Below are positions 11,132-20,837 of a DNA stretch of 64,000 bases, piece by piece. The translations under genes were made by a program, and so were the position numbers. Within the stretch, counting starts at the first letter, position 1, and each line of letters begins with the position of its first letter. The notes beneath the pieces are model-generated. The model did not search any database, was not told the DNA's origin, and saw only the letters and a list, made by a program, of their open reading frames with translations. Origin of the DNA: JAWXUE01 sp044432865 (lineage in GTDB: Bacteria > Bacillota_I > Bacilli_A > Acholeplasmatales > Anaeroplasmataceae); the NCBI GenBank assembly GCA_044432865.1, contig JAWXUF010000003.1, positions 8,826 to 72,825 on the forward strand, given 5' to 3'.

Positions 11132-12217
11132 ATGTTAAATAGTGCATTAGACATTTTAAAATCAATAAATAAAGAAGGATACACAGCGTATATTGTTGGG
11201 GGGTTTGTAAGGGATTATCTAATTAATATTAAATCTACTGATATAGATATAGCTACTAATATGCCAATAGATAAAATATCTCAATTATTTAATATTGAAA
11301 TTGAGAGTAGACATGGATCTTTTTTATTAAATTATAATAATTTTAATTTTGAGATTACACTTTTTAGAAAAGAATTATCATATGTAAATCATAGACATCC
11401 TGAGGTAGAATTTGTTTCAACATATAAAGAAGATTATATAAGAAGAGATTTTACAATTAACGCTCTTGCTTTTGATTATAATATGGATTTAATAGACTAT
11501 TGTAATGGGAGCAATGATTTATCAAATAAAACTATTAAGACGATTAGAGAGCCAAATTTAACTATGTGTGAGGATCCTGTTAGAATATTAAGAGCTATTT
11601 ATTTTAAAAATAAGCTTAACTTCACTTTTGATAGTAAAACATTACACGCAATAACAAATAATATTAAGTGTTTATCAACTATTTCATTTAATAGATTATA
11701 CACAGAACTTAAAAAAGTTGCTTGCGATTTTAATAAATATATTGATGATTATATTAACTTAAATATTGGAGAACATATTCATTTAGTTGATGCTATTAAC
11801 TTTATTTATAATAATAAAATTCCAATAAGTAATATTAATGATTTGCTTATAATTAATTTATATTTAGGTAATGATATTTCTAAGTGGGAATTAAATTCCA
11901 AAGTTAAAAAAGATTTTATCAAAATTATTCAAATTATAAAATCAAATTTTGAAATAAGAGTTTTATTTGATAGTGATAAAGATATAGTGAAAGAAGCAAA
12001 AAGAATTGCTACTTTATTAAATTTAAAATTTAATAATAGTGAATTGTTAATTAATTCTACTGCAGACATAGATTATGATCTTAAAAATTTAAATAATTTA
12101 TTTGATAAAAAAGAAATTAATATAATTAAATCAAATATTATTGATGCAATTTTGAATGGAAATTTAAATAATAACAATGATGATATTCTTATATATATAA
12201 ATTCACTTAAAAAATAG
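11132..12217 (+). CDS. cca: tRNA CCA-adding nucleotidyltransferase
   Basis: This enzyme adds or repairs the CCA end of tRNAs. The 361-residue protein has the class II nucleotidyltransferase head: VGGFVRDYL (residues 21-29), the catalytic pair in DIDIAT (about 37-42), RRDFTINALAF (about 109-119), and EDPVRILRAIYF. The C-terminal half is divergent and Asn/Ile-rich and has no HD domain. It is slightly shorter than the Bacillus enzyme. Whether it adds the whole CCA or only A cannot be read from the sequence. Confidence 0.88.
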   Translation: MLNSALDILKSINKEGYTAYIVGGFVRDYLINIKSTDIDIATNMPIDKISQLFNIEIESRHGSFLLNYNNFNFEITLFRKELSYVNHRHPEVEFVSTYKEDYIRRDFTINALAFDYNMDLIDYCNGSNDLSNKTIKTIREPNLTMCEDPVRILRAIYFKNKLNFTFDSKTLHAITNNIKCLSTISFNRLYTELKKVACDFNKYIDDYINLNIGEHIHLVDAINFIYNNKIPISNINDLLIINLYLGNDISKWELNSKVKKDFIKIIQIIKSNFEIRVLFDSDKDIVKEAKRIATLLNLKFNNSELLINSTADIDYDLKNLNNLFDKKEINIIKSNIIDAILNGNLNNNNDDILIYINSLKK

Positions 12218-12248
12218 TGTTAAATAATAATTTAATTTAAAAGTATGT

Positions 12249-12254
12249 TATAAT
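12249..12254 (+). promoter_or_regulatory. Extended -10 promoter of yhaM
   Basis: TGTTATAAT (12246-12254) is an extended -10 element about 28 bases before the yhaM start; no convincing -35 is visible. Confidence 0.5.
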
Positions 12255-12281
12255 GTATTTAGTATTTAGGGGAGTGATAAA

Positions 12282-13202
12282 ATGAATTTTGAAAATAATA
12301 AAACATATAATTTATTTGTAAGAGTTGATTCAGCAAATAAAAATAATAAAATAGTTAATTTATCGGTTACTTTAAGTGACGAGAGTAATATTAACATAAA
12401 GGTAAACGAAGAACAGTTTAAAAGTATAACATTAGGTGAAGTTTATTATGTTGATGTTTTATGTAAAGATAATGGAACTAGAAAGCAATTACTTGTTTCT
12501 GATTTTAAATTGGCATTAGATTTAGACTTATCTGAAGAGTTAGAAAAAGCGTTAAGAACTTTCTATTCTGTAGCGCCTGTTAGTATTTGTTCAATTAAAA
12601 AGCAAGTTGAAAAGTATTTATATAATATAAAAAACAAAATATTAAAGGATATTTCATTAGCACTTTATAAAGAACATGAAAGAAAATTTTCTATATATCC
12701 AGCAGGAACAAAAATGCATCATGCTTATTTAGGTGGATTACTTTATCATACACATTCTATGCTAGAGTTATGTGATGGATATCTAAAAGTTTATCCTACA
12801 TTAAATAGTGATTATTTATCTGCTGGGATAATATTACATGATATAATGAAAGTTAAAGAGTTTGTCGGTCCTAACGTTGTAGAATATTCTATTGAAGGAC
12901 AATTAGTCGGTCATATTGTAATGTCTACAATTGAAGTTGAAAAGAAAGCAATTGAATTAGGATATGAAAACACTGAAGAAGTTTTAATTTTAAAACATTT
13001 ATTGTTATCTCATCATGGACAATTAGCATATGGTTCTCCTAAAAAACCTATGACTAAAGAAGCTGTATTAATCTCTTCACTTGACTCTATTGATTCAAAA
13101 CTTAGAGTTTTAGAAGAAGAGTTAGAGAAAACTGTTGAAGGATCTTTTACTAATAACATTATGGTATTAGAAAGAGGGAAATTTTATAAAACTAAAAAAT
13201 AA
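12282..13202 (+). CDS. yhaM: 3'-5' exoribonuclease YhaM
   Basis: The 306-residue protein combines an N-terminal OB-fold (about residues 1-85) with a C-terminal HD phosphohydrolase domain. The HD ligands are visible as HHAYLGGLLYHTHSM (about 142-156), LHDIMK (about 181-186) and LLSHHG (about 238-243). This is the YhaM architecture, a Firmicute RNase that trims RNA 3' ends. Length and order agree with the family (about 314 residues). Confidence 0.92.
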   Translation: MNFENNKTYNLFVRVDSANKNNKIVNLSVTLSDESNINIKVNEEQFKSITLGEVYYVDVLCKDNGTRKQLLVSDFKLALDLDLSEELEKALRTFYSVAPVSICSIKKQVEKYLYNIKNKILKDISLALYKEHERKFSIYPAGTKMHHAYLGGLLYHTHSMLELCDGYLKVYPTLNSDYLSAGIILHDIMKVKEFVGPNVVEYSIEGQLVGHIVMSTIEVEKKAIELGYENTEEVLILKHLLLSHHGQLAYGSPKKPMTKEAVLISSLDSIDSKLRVLEEELEKTVEGSFTNNIMVLERGKFYKTKK

Positions 13203-13205
13203 GTA

Positions 13206-13248
13206 AAACCTAGTTAATTTATTATTAATAAGTTAACTAGGTTTTTTT
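13206..13248 (+). terminator. yhaM terminator
   Basis: AAACCTAGTTAA (13206-13217) and TTAACTAGGTTT (13233-13244) form a 12-bp stem with a T run to 13248. Confidence 0.85.
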
Positions 13249-13251
13249 ATT

Positions 13252-13278
13252 ATAAAAAAAAGAAGACCGAAGTCTTCT
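13252..13278 (-). terminator. Terminator of the lipoprotein operon
   Basis: AGAAGAC (13261-13267), loop CGAA, GTCTTCT (13272-13278). On the minus strand this reads as a stem with a stable TTCG loop followed by eight T residues, just beyond the end of the lipoprotein gene at 13287. Confidence 0.8.
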
Positions 13279-13286
13279 TAGTTTTT

Positions 13287-16079
13287 TTATTCAGCTTTAG
13301 AACTAAAGTCATATGATTCAACGTATTCCCACCATCCAGCATAAGTATGCGTAGAATTTGCAGAAGTATCTTCATAACTATCTAATTGGTTTTTAGCAAT
13401 TTCGAAGAAGTTATCAATCATATCAGTATCAATTGTTGTATCATTGAATTGAATATCCATATCTAACATTTGATATATAACATAATTAGTAAATGTTGCA
13501 TCAGTATATCTTGTAGTAAATGTAGAATAGAATGATGAGATAATTGTTTCAGTAGTTGATCTTAAACTTTCAACACCATCATCTGAATCAAGTTCATAAA
13601 CATAAACTTTTAATTGATTCATACTTGGCCAAGCAGTATCGCTATAACCATTTAATTGTAATTCTTCACCATCATTATCATAAACAATGATATTTTCATA
13701 AATCATATATTCATCTTCACTATCAGCTTTATAATCTTGTTCATCTGTGAAAACAGAAGAAGTTGATGTTTCTCCACCTTTTGATAAAAGCATATGGAAT
13801 CCGAATGAACTCATACATAAATTATCAAAAGAAGTAGTAGTTTTTATATTTTCTAATCTTGGTTCATCTAATAAATCACTTAATGTATCTAATAATTCAT
13901 CGTAGTAATCTTCATCTTCTACAGTAATTCCAGAATCAGAAAGTTCTTTTTTAGCATCTTTAGAAATTTCTAAATAGAAGTTTTCTACATGTTCAGAGAA
14001 TTCTGTAACATATGAAGAAGCACTTGCGTTATCAACAGTACCTAAGTCTTCAACTTTAATTTGAATATTAAAATCTCCATAGTAGTTTTTAACAGTCTTC
14101 CAAGTAGTACTTTCAAAACTTGAATTTGAAGCTAACTCACTATTGTTATTATACATTCTAACAATTTTATCTAAATTATCTGATAAACTTCCGCTTAAAG
14201 CATCTGCCTCATCATAAATTGTAGCGTAAATTTTTACAATAGCTTTTTTGAAATTAGATGCAGAAGTACCAGTTGGATCTTCTTCATTTAATTGTCTAAT
14301 GAAATCATTAGGATCATCTAATGTACCATCTAAATCAAAATCAACAAATAATAATACATGTTTAATATCTAGACTGAAATAGTTATTGAAATTATTTTGT
14401 CCTGATAAATATAATAAATCAAAGTAGAAATCATTGTTAATTTCAGATAAGTTAGCAATAGCTTGTTGTGGAAGGAAATAATAATCCATAACATCTGTTG
14501 CATTATCAAATCCGAATTTGATTAATAAGAATTCTTCTAATTCAAATGCACTAGTAATACCATTTGAAGCATATTCACCATTTTTATATTTAGCAACTTC
14601 AGCATCATATGCATCTTGAGCATCATCTTCATTATCATCATCAATGCTATCCATTAAATCTGATTTTGAAACAGCAAGATTTGTGAAGTATGATACTGCA
14701 GTATTTACACCATAGTATTTTGCAGCAACTTCGAATAATTCATCAACAGTTACTTTATATTCTGTTTCGTTATAAGTGAATGTTGCAACATTCATTTTAT
14801 CTGTTAAATTTTCTAATTCATAAGTAAAATCAGCATTTTGAGCAGCAAACATTAATCCGAAAACTGGATCATTGATAACCATGTTATCATCTGCAGCAAT
14901 ATCATTTAAAATTTCTGATACTTGACCAATAATAAATGAATCAGATAATTTTGAATCGAAAAGTTCTAAATAAAGATCATCATAAAGAGCGTTTTGTTGT
15001 TCTGTTGTTAAATCTTCCCACTCATCATCAGATAAATCATTTAATTTATAAACCATGTAATATTTTCCACCAAACTCTTTATAAGTTGTAGTGTATTGTT
15101 CTGCTTCCATATTAGCAACGAAACTAGCTAAATCGGCATTAAACGCAGTTAATTTATCTGCATTTACAGTAGTAGCACCTTGTGCAATTAAAGTAGAAGC
15201 AGTAGCGCCAGTACTATAAGTTAATGATTGTTTATAGTCATATGCATTGTTATATAATCTTGCATAATATGAAGCAGTATTTGAATCAATATAATAATAA
15301 GTACCACCTGAATAACGTGCAGCAGCCATTGCGTCACTATATTCTTGTAGTGTGTTAAATCCAACGATTACAGCGTTGTAATCTTGTTGGTGACGATAAG
15401 TATTGTTGTAATAGTTTTCGATATCTTCATCAGAAATATAATATGTATTTTCAACTTCTTCTGTAGTAACTTCACCATCTTCATCTTCAACTTCTTCATC
15501 GTAATATTCACCACGAGCGATGATTTCAGTTAATTTGTATTCCCCGAAATTTCTTTTTGCTAAATCTAGTTTAAAGAAATCAAATAATTCTTTTGGGAAT
15601 ACAAGTGTGTCACCTGAAATGTAGATTTGACTTGCATCAACATTAATATTAGAAACATATAATGAATCAGTTAATTGTGTTAAGATATCTGAAAAATCAG
15701 TAGATGTTAATTTTTTAACATCATCCATTTCATCACAATTAAAGATTGTTTCAATAATTAATTGTTGCATATCTTCGTAATCTTCATTGAAATCTAATGT
15801 CGTATAAAAATCTTGTACAGCATCATCTTCACTTAAATAGTTTGATAAGATTGTTTTTTCTAATTCATTATAAAATAACGAATAAGAAGAAGGTCTAATT
15901 AAATCGTATAATTGTTTGTTTGTTAATTCATCTCCATTGTTTGTTGCATAAACACCATCGATGTTTCCGTAAGGAGTTTCAGTGCTATAAGTATCTTTAC
16001 TTGAACATGCTCCAAGTGTAACTGTAAGAAATAACACTAAACCGAATGATAATAATCTTTTTAAAGGTAATTTTTTCAT
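13287..16079 (-). CDS. Large PrsA-like lipoprotein, paralogue 2
   Basis: A 930-residue predicted lipoprotein. The signal peptide ends in the lipobox LGAC with Cys25. The mature start (YATNNGDELTNKQLYDLIR) resembles the SurA/PrsA chaperone N-domain. Near residues 575-595 comes IKHVLLFVDFDLDGTLDDP, which looks like the first strand of a parvulin domain interrupted by a D-x-D-x-D-G calcium-type loop. KVEDLGTVDN follows, and FGFHMLLSKGG (about 759-769) resembles the end of parvulins. It is rich in Asp, Glu, Tyr and Ser. It is about three times the length of PrsA. A role as an extracellular foldase is inferred. It starts one base into the stop of its paralogue and ends at a strong terminator, so the pair is an operon. 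Confidence 0.65.
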   Translation of the reverse strand: MKKLPLKRLLSFGLVLFLTVTLGACSSKDTYSTETPYGNIDGVYATNNGDELTNKQLYDLIRPSSYSLFYNELEKTILSNYLSEDDAVQDFYTTLDFNEDYEDMQQLIIETIFNCDEMDDVKKLTSTDFSDILTQLTDSLYVSNINVDASQIYISGDTLVFPKELFDFFKLDLAKRNFGEYKLTEIIARGEYYDEEVEDEDGEVTTEEVENTYYISDEDIENYYNNTYRHQQDYNAVIVGFNTLQEYSDAMAAARYSGGTYYYIDSNTASYYARLYNNAYDYKQSLTYSTGATASTLIAQGATTVNADKLTAFNADLASFVANMEAEQYTTTYKEFGGKYYMVYKLNDLSDDEWEDLTTEQQNALYDDLYLELFDSKLSDSFIIGQVSEILNDIAADDNMVINDPVFGLMFAAQNADFTYELENLTDKMNVATFTYNETEYKVTVDELFEVAAKYYGVNTAVSYFTNLAVSKSDLMDSIDDDNEDDAQDAYDAEVAKYKNGEYASNGITSAFELEEFLLIKFGFDNATDVMDYYFLPQQAIANLSEINNDFYFDLLYLSGQNNFNNYFSLDIKHVLLFVDFDLDGTLDDPNDFIRQLNEEDPTGTSASNFKKAIVKIYATIYDEADALSGSLSDNLDKIVRMYNNNSELASNSSFESTTWKTVKNYYGDFNIQIKVEDLGTVDNASASSYVTEFSEHVENFYLEISKDAKKELSDSGITVEDEDYYDELLDTLSDLLDEPRLENIKTTTSFDNLCMSSFGFHMLLSKGGETSTSSVFTDEQDYKADSEDEYMIYENIIVYDNDGEELQLNGYSDTAWPSMNQLKVYVYELDSDDGVESLRSTTETIISSFYSTFTTRYTDATFTNYVIYQMLDMDIQFNDTTIDTDMIDNFFEIAKNQLDSYEDTSANSTHTYAGWWEYVESYDFSSKAE

Positions 16080-19000
16080 TAGTTAGAACCTCCTTTTGGG
16101 TTAATATTGTCAACAAAGTCCCAGAATCCAGCGAAGTTAGTATTTGAGTTATCAACATATTCATCAGAAACTCTTTGTAAATAAGTTATATAATCTTGTA
16201 ATCCTTGTTCTCCAGTAGTTGACCCTGTCCATTCAATTGATCCTAATTCATTTGAAATAATCATTAATTGAACAACTTGACTATTGTATTTTTCTAATGC
16301 AGGTTTTAAATATGTATCAAGATAAGTAGTAGCACTTGAAGATAATGATACTGAACTACCTGAAGTAAAGAATTCTCTACAATAAACTTCAACTTGAGTT
16401 AAGTTTGCATTTTCACCTGTAGAAGCTAATGATTCGTAAATTTTATAAGAATCACCAATTTTAATTGGTACATTTAAATATAAATCTTCATCTTCATTTT
16501 CAAAATCAATTTCAGTAAGAGCTTCACCGCTAGTTACTAGTAATAAGTTCATTCCACCATCAGTCATAATAAAGTTACTTGAACCTTCAAGTAATGTAGA
16601 ACCTGTGAATGAATTATTCATCATAATTTCTTTATAATTTGTATCATCTCCACGATATAAATCTTCAACGATATCTTGGATTTTTGATTCAGTATCAAAA
16701 GTAGTATTTGAGAAAGTACCTAAATCAGATGTAGAAATATATAAACCATGTTTACGATATTTAGCCCATCTTTCTTCAACAGAACCACTTAATTCACTAT
16801 CATTACCTGGTTCAATTCTTGTTGATGAATTAAATTCTTCGATTACATTAGCAAATGATTCACTTAAACTATCAGTTGAATGATATAAATAATCAATGAT
16901 TTCCTCAATTAAATTTTGTGCTAAATTTTGTTTTTGTGTAGAACTTAATAAGTAGTCTGAAGATGAAGTACTCCATCCAGCATCATCAGCAGTAAACCAA
17001 TCAGTATCAGGGATACCATCTTCATCCATATCAACATAAACTAAGATATTACTTAAGTTTAAAGAATAGAAGTTATCATATGCAGCAGAAGTAAATCCAA
17101 ACATTTCATTATAAAAAGAATCATCGATATCTAAGAAATATTCTCTTTTAGCATCTTGTAACATTAAATAATCTATAGCTTCATCAATATTAGCTGTTCT
17201 ATAGAAGTTTTTCATGAATGCATACTTACCGATTGAAGCAGGGTAACCATAACTTTCATAAGATCCATTTGCGAAATAAGTTAATGTGAAATAAACACTA
17301 TCTTTATATGTTTGATAAGAATCTTCTTCATCTAAAATATCACTATAATAAGTTGAATCAACGATATATTGTTCAAATAATTTAGAAGTAGCAGTGTATG
17401 TACCATAAATTGGCTCTAAGAATGCATACGTATCTTCAACAGAAATGTGAATAGTCCATTTATCCTTTCCATCATTAAATACAATTTTTGCAATATTATC
17501 TGAATCAGTACCTTTTGAACCAGTATAACTTGTATTTGATTGTTCATAGTAGAAATCTAAAATTGAATCATAAATAGTAACAGTAAGGTTTTCAGCTCTA
17601 GTTGTTGCTTTATTGCTAATATAAGAATCAGTAAGTTCTGCATCAAATAAATCATTTAAAATTTGATCATATAATGTTTCTTCAGAATCTACATTAACAA
17701 CACTTGCTAAGATATCCATATCAAATTCATAAACTGTATTACCATCTTCATCTTCACTTGTTTCATAGAAATCAACAGTTACAGCATCAGTCATTTTATA
17801 AATTAAATAATAATTACTGTTGTAACTTCTAGCAGAAGCAGTGTATTGGATATAAGATCCAACTTCATTAGTATCTTCATCTAATTCTCCTTCAGTTCTT
17901 AATGTATCATGTACATAAGTAGTTAAACTTGTAGAGAAAGTATCTAATTTTTCTTTTGTAAATGTAGTGTAATCACTATTTGATAATGTACTAACTAAAT
18001 TTTCATAACTAGTAGCAAGTCCACTAGTAGAAGCATCATTTGCGATGATACTTGTCATTAAGTTATAGTAGTATAAGAAGTTAGTATTACTTCCAGAACC
18101 ATTTAATTGATTTGTATACGTTAATTCGTTTCTATATGTATAAATATAATTATAAATTTCAACAAATATTTTTAAAATTGTTGTTTCACTCCCTAGTACA
18201 GAGATAGGAGAATCTGAGTATCCAGAGTTTGTTTGTGAAATAGTGTATTCATCATAGTATTCGTTGTAATCCGATTCATTACTCCATTTTGACCAGTCTG
18301 TTTGACCAGTGCTATTTACAGGAGGTTGAATTAAATACCATTCACCATTGAATGATTTAATACCAAATTTTTTCAATACAGCATCAGCTTCAGTTTGATT
18401 AATAAATCTAATGATGATTGCTTGTACATCATTTTCATATGAATAAGTGTTATCGAAAAAAGTAGCTATCTCTTCATCAGTAAAATAAACGTCTAAATCA
18501 TCATTATCTTCAGCTTCATCATTATGCTCATTAATTTCTTGAGTTAAAACATCAATTGCATATAAATATTTAGCAACTTCAGTTGAATAAGCATCCCATA
18601 ATTTAGTAACTACCCCATAATCAATGATATCATCAACATTGTAGTATTCTAAATCTACAGTATCAATAGTGATTCCACCTAAATACATAGAATCAGCGTA
18701 TTTAGCTATGTTTTGAGATTTAGTAAAATCATTTATATCTTCGATTTCTTCCTCATCATATGTACCATGGATGTCAGTAAGGATTTTTTCAGCAACATAT
18801 AATTGTTGATCTTCATTTGTAGAATCAACAGTTTTATTATCACCATTTAAATAATCATCAAATACGATTTCATCCATTCTTTGATTTAAATAACCTAAAC
18901 TGTTATGTCTAAGTTCATCGTATAGATCTCCAACAGTGATTGAATAGTCACCACTCTTAGCATAGATTGAAGTAGTCTCTAAACTACCATACGGATTTTT

Positions 19001-19105
19001 ATCTGTTGACTCAGCACACCCTGATAAAGTAATCATTACGACTGTAGCTAAAAATACAGATAATGTACGCTTTACGTGTCTCATGAAAACATTGTTTTTG
19101 TTCAT
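16079..19105 (-). CDS. Large PrsA-like lipoprotein, paralogue 1
   Basis: A 1008-residue predicted lipoprotein, first gene of the minus-strand pair. The lipobox is LSGC with Cys30. The mature start (YAKSGDYSITVGDLYDELR) again resembles the SurA/PrsA N-domain. Around residues 685-700 NILVYVDMDEDGIPDTDW carries a D-x-D-x-D-G loop at the same place as in its paralogue, followed by ISTSDLGTFSN and DGGMNLLLVTSGEA, matching the late parvulin elements. Proline-directed isomerase residues are not conserved, so catalysis is doubtful. AAGGAG precedes the ATG, and a good sigma-A promoter lies upstream. An exported chaperone or surface scaffold is the best guess. Confidence 0.65.
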   Translation of the reverse strand: MNKNNVFMRHVKRTLSVFLATVVMITLSGCAESTDKNPYGSLETTSIYAKSGDYSITVGDLYDELRHNSLGYLNQRMDEIVFDDYLNGDNKTVDSTNEDQQLYVAEKILTDIHGTYDEEEIEDINDFTKSQNIAKYADSMYLGGITIDTVDLEYYNVDDIIDYGVVTKLWDAYSTEVAKYLYAIDVLTQEINEHNDEAEDNDDLDVYFTDEEIATFFDNTYSYENDVQAIIIRFINQTEADAVLKKFGIKSFNGEWYLIQPPVNSTGQTDWSKWSNESDYNEYYDEYTISQTNSGYSDSPISVLGSETTILKIFVEIYNYIYTYRNELTYTNQLNGSGSNTNFLYYYNLMTSIIANDASTSGLATSYENLVSTLSNSDYTTFTKEKLDTFSTSLTTYVHDTLRTEGELDEDTNEVGSYIQYTASARSYNSNYYLIYKMTDAVTVDFYETSEDEDGNTVYEFDMDILASVVNVDSEETLYDQILNDLFDAELTDSYISNKATTRAENLTVTIYDSILDFYYEQSNTSYTGSKGTDSDNIAKIVFNDGKDKWTIHISVEDTYAFLEPIYGTYTATSKLFEQYIVDSTYYSDILDEEDSYQTYKDSVYFTLTYFANGSYESYGYPASIGKYAFMKNFYRTANIDEAIDYLMLQDAKREYFLDIDDSFYNEMFGFTSAAYDNFYSLNLSNILVYVDMDEDGIPDTDWFTADDAGWSTSSSDYLLSSTQKQNLAQNLIEEIIDYLYHSTDSLSESFANVIEEFNSSTRIEPGNDSELSGSVEERWAKYRKHGLYISTSDLGTFSNTTFDTESKIQDIVEDLYRGDDTNYKEIMMNNSFTGSTLLEGSSNFIMTDGGMNLLLVTSGEALTEIDFENEDEDLYLNVPIKIGDSYKIYESLASTGENANLTQVEVYCREFFTSGSSVSLSSSATTYLDTYLKPALEKYNSQVVQLMIISNELGSIEWTGSTTGEQGLQDYITYLQRVSDEYVDNSNTNFAGFWDFVDNINPKGGSN

Positions 19106-19165
19106 AATTTATTCTCCTTAAAAATTATATTCTATATAGACCTAAATAAGTATATATGCTTGTTG

Positions 19166-19194
19166 ATTATAACACTATTGAGACCTTAATGCAA
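19166..19194 (-). promoter_or_regulatory. Sigma-A promoter of the lipoprotein operon
   Basis: On the minus strand TTGCAT (19194-19189), a 17-base spacer and TATAAT (19171-19166). The -35 region overlaps an inverted repeat (CTATTG at 19175-19180, CAATAG at 19192-19197) that could be an operator, though it is short. Confidence 0.7.
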
Positions 19195-19323
19195 TAGAAA
19201 AGTAGGGTTATTTTGTTTAAATTTCACTTTTAGAAAGGGTTTTCGGATAATATCATTAATATGTTGTGTCAAAATGTTTTTTTTTGAATATTATAGTAGT
19301 GTAAAGGAAGGGAGGAATAAACA

Positions 19324-19431
19324 ATGGCGACAACTTGTGGATGCTCAACATCTAACACAGAAAACGGATACGCTTTAATTCTAGTATTATTCATTTTATT
19401 AGTAATTATCGGTGCTGCATGGTTAGTTTAA
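19324..19431 (+). CDS. YjcZ-type sporulation mini-protein
   Basis: A 35-residue protein starting after GGGAGG (19310-19315). It has a short Cys/Gly/Ser/Thr head (TTCGCSTSN) and then one hydrophobic segment, GYALILVLFILLVIIGAAW. That segment is typical of the YjcZ/YhfH-like sporulation mini-proteins of Bacilli (pattern G.GFALIVVLFILLIIIG). Function in the family is unknown; members are found in spores or expressed late. Gene-finders commonly miss it because of its size. It is monocistronic, with its own terminator, and diverges from the lipoprotein operon. Confidence 0.7.
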   Translation: MATTCGCSTSNTENGYALILVLFILLVIIGAAWLV

Positions 19432-19442
19432 AATAAATAGTT

Positions 19443-19467
19443 AGTTAGTAAAAAACTAGCTTTTTTT
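19443..19467 (+). terminator. Terminator of the YjcZ-type gene
   Basis: AGTTAGT (19443-19449) and ACTAGCT (19455-19461) form a 7-bp stem (one G-U) followed by seven T residues. Confidence 0.7.
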
Positions 19468-19530
19468 CTTTTATAATACATATTTTTATGATAAAATAGT
19501 AAAAAATAAGTTTAGAATCGATGTGATTAA

Positions 19531-20319
19531 ATGAAAATATGTATATTAGCAAGTGGAAGTAAAGGTAATTGTATTTACGTTGAAGATGAAGAATATAAAG
19601 TGTTAATCGATATAGGAATATCATTTAAACAATTACGTATAAAATTAAATCAAATAAATGTTGATGTAAATGATATCAATGCTGTGTTCATAACACATGA
19701 GCATACTGATCATGTTATGGGATTAAGAACATTCTCTAATAATATGAATTGTGATTTCTATTTAACAAAAGGTACATTAGAAAATCTTAAAAGTAATATT
19801 CATGAAACAATGTCTAAAAAATTATTTCATATTATAAAAGCATTTGATGAAATAAAATTAAATAATATGAATATTATTGTTATACCAACACACCATGATG
19901 CAAAAGAACCGGTTGGATTTAGAATAAATCATTTTGATAAAAGTTTAATCTATATTACGGATACAGGTTACTATGATATTACAAGATATGATTTAATTAG
20001 AAATGCAACAATGTATATTTTTGAATCAAATTACGATCCAACAATTCTTTATGAAAGTAAAAGGATGTTGAGACTTAAAAAAAGAGTAGCAGGAGATTTA
20101 GGGCACATGTCTAACGAAGATAGTGCCATAAATTTATCAAACGTAATGGGCGAAAGTACTAAATTAGTAGTTCATGCACATATTTCTTTAGAATGTAACA
20201 CTGAGGAAATGATTGTTGAAACATTTAGAAGAATATTATTTGAAAGAAATGTGAATATTGAAAATATTAGATTTATTTGTGCAAAACAATATGAAATATC
20301 AGAGGTGTTTGAATTATGA
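19531..20319 (+). CDS. walJ: WalJ/YycJ metallo-beta-lactamase-fold hydrolase
   Basis: The 262-residue protein is a beta-lactamase-fold hydrolase with the metal motif THEHTDH (about residues 55-61), HHD near 116 and a later VVHAHISLE. The start, MKICILASGSKGN, is typical of YycJ/WalJ, linked in Bacilli to cell-wall and DNA metabolism. In B. subtilis yycJ lies close to rlmH at the end of the walRK operon; here it overlaps rlmH by four bases, and walRK are not in the window. Confidence 0.88.
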   Translation: MKICILASGSKGNCIYVEDEEYKVLIDIGISFKQLRIKLNQINVDVNDINAVFITHEHTDHVMGLRTFSNNMNCDFYLTKGTLENLKSNIHETMSKKLFHIIKAFDEIKLNNMNIIVIPTHHDAKEPVGFRINHFDKSLIYITDTGYYDITRYDLIRNATMYIFESNYDPTILYESKRMLRLKKRVAGDLGHMSNEDSAINLSNVMGESTKLVVHAHISLECNTEEMIVETFRRILFERNVNIENIRFICAKQYEISEVFEL

Positions 20320-20783
20320 TGGAAATAGAAATTGTAACTTTAGGACAAGTTAAAGAAAAATATATGGTAGAGTTAATTAATGATTATAAAAAACGTATTT
20401 CAAAATTTGCTAAAATTAATTTTATAGAATTAAAGGACGAGCCATTAAGAGATAGTGTTAATAGAGTTTTAGAACTAGAAGGTGTAAAACTTGAAGAAGT
20501 ATTGAAAAATGCAAAGTATGTTATGGTGCTTGATATAGATGGCAAAAATTTAAGTAGTGAACAACTTGCTTCTAAAATTGATGAGGTCTTTACTTACAAT
20601 AGTAATAAAATAACTTTTATTATTGGTGGGTCATATGGGATTCTTCAATCTATTAAAGATAAATGTAATTTTAAGTTATCATTTTCTAAGATGACTTTCC
20701 CTCATCAATTTATGAAAGGTATACTTTTAGAACAAATTTATCGTAGCTTTAAAATACTAAATAATGAGAACTATCATAAATAA
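20316..20783 (+). CDS. rlmH: 23S rRNA pseudouridine-1915 N3-methyltransferase
   Basis: RlmH methylates pseudouridine 1915 in helix 69 of 23S rRNA. The 155-residue SPOUT protein has the knot motifs FIIGGSYGI (about 100-108) and LSFSKMTFPHQFMKGILLEQIYRSFKI (about 120-146) and the NYHK end. Either of two adjacent ATGs (20316 or 20319) may be the start; AGAGGTG lies upstream. It overlaps walJ. Confidence 0.95.
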   Translation: MMEIEIVTLGQVKEKYMVELINDYKKRISKFAKINFIELKDEPLRDSVNRVLELEGVKLEEVLKNAKYVMVLDIDGKNLSSEQLASKIDEVFTYNSNKITFIIGGSYGILQSIKDKCNFKLSFSKMTFPHQFMKGILLEQIYRSFKILNNENYHK

Positions 20784-20837
20784 GTATATTTTAAAAATGA
20801 TTTATGATATTATAAAAATAATTAAGGAGTTGATTTT

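Noticed and set aside
19287..19295. AATATTATA before the YjcZ-type gene as a sigma-K/E -10
   Set aside because: The first base of CATANNNTA is wrong and no matching -35 lies at the right distance, so I did not call it.
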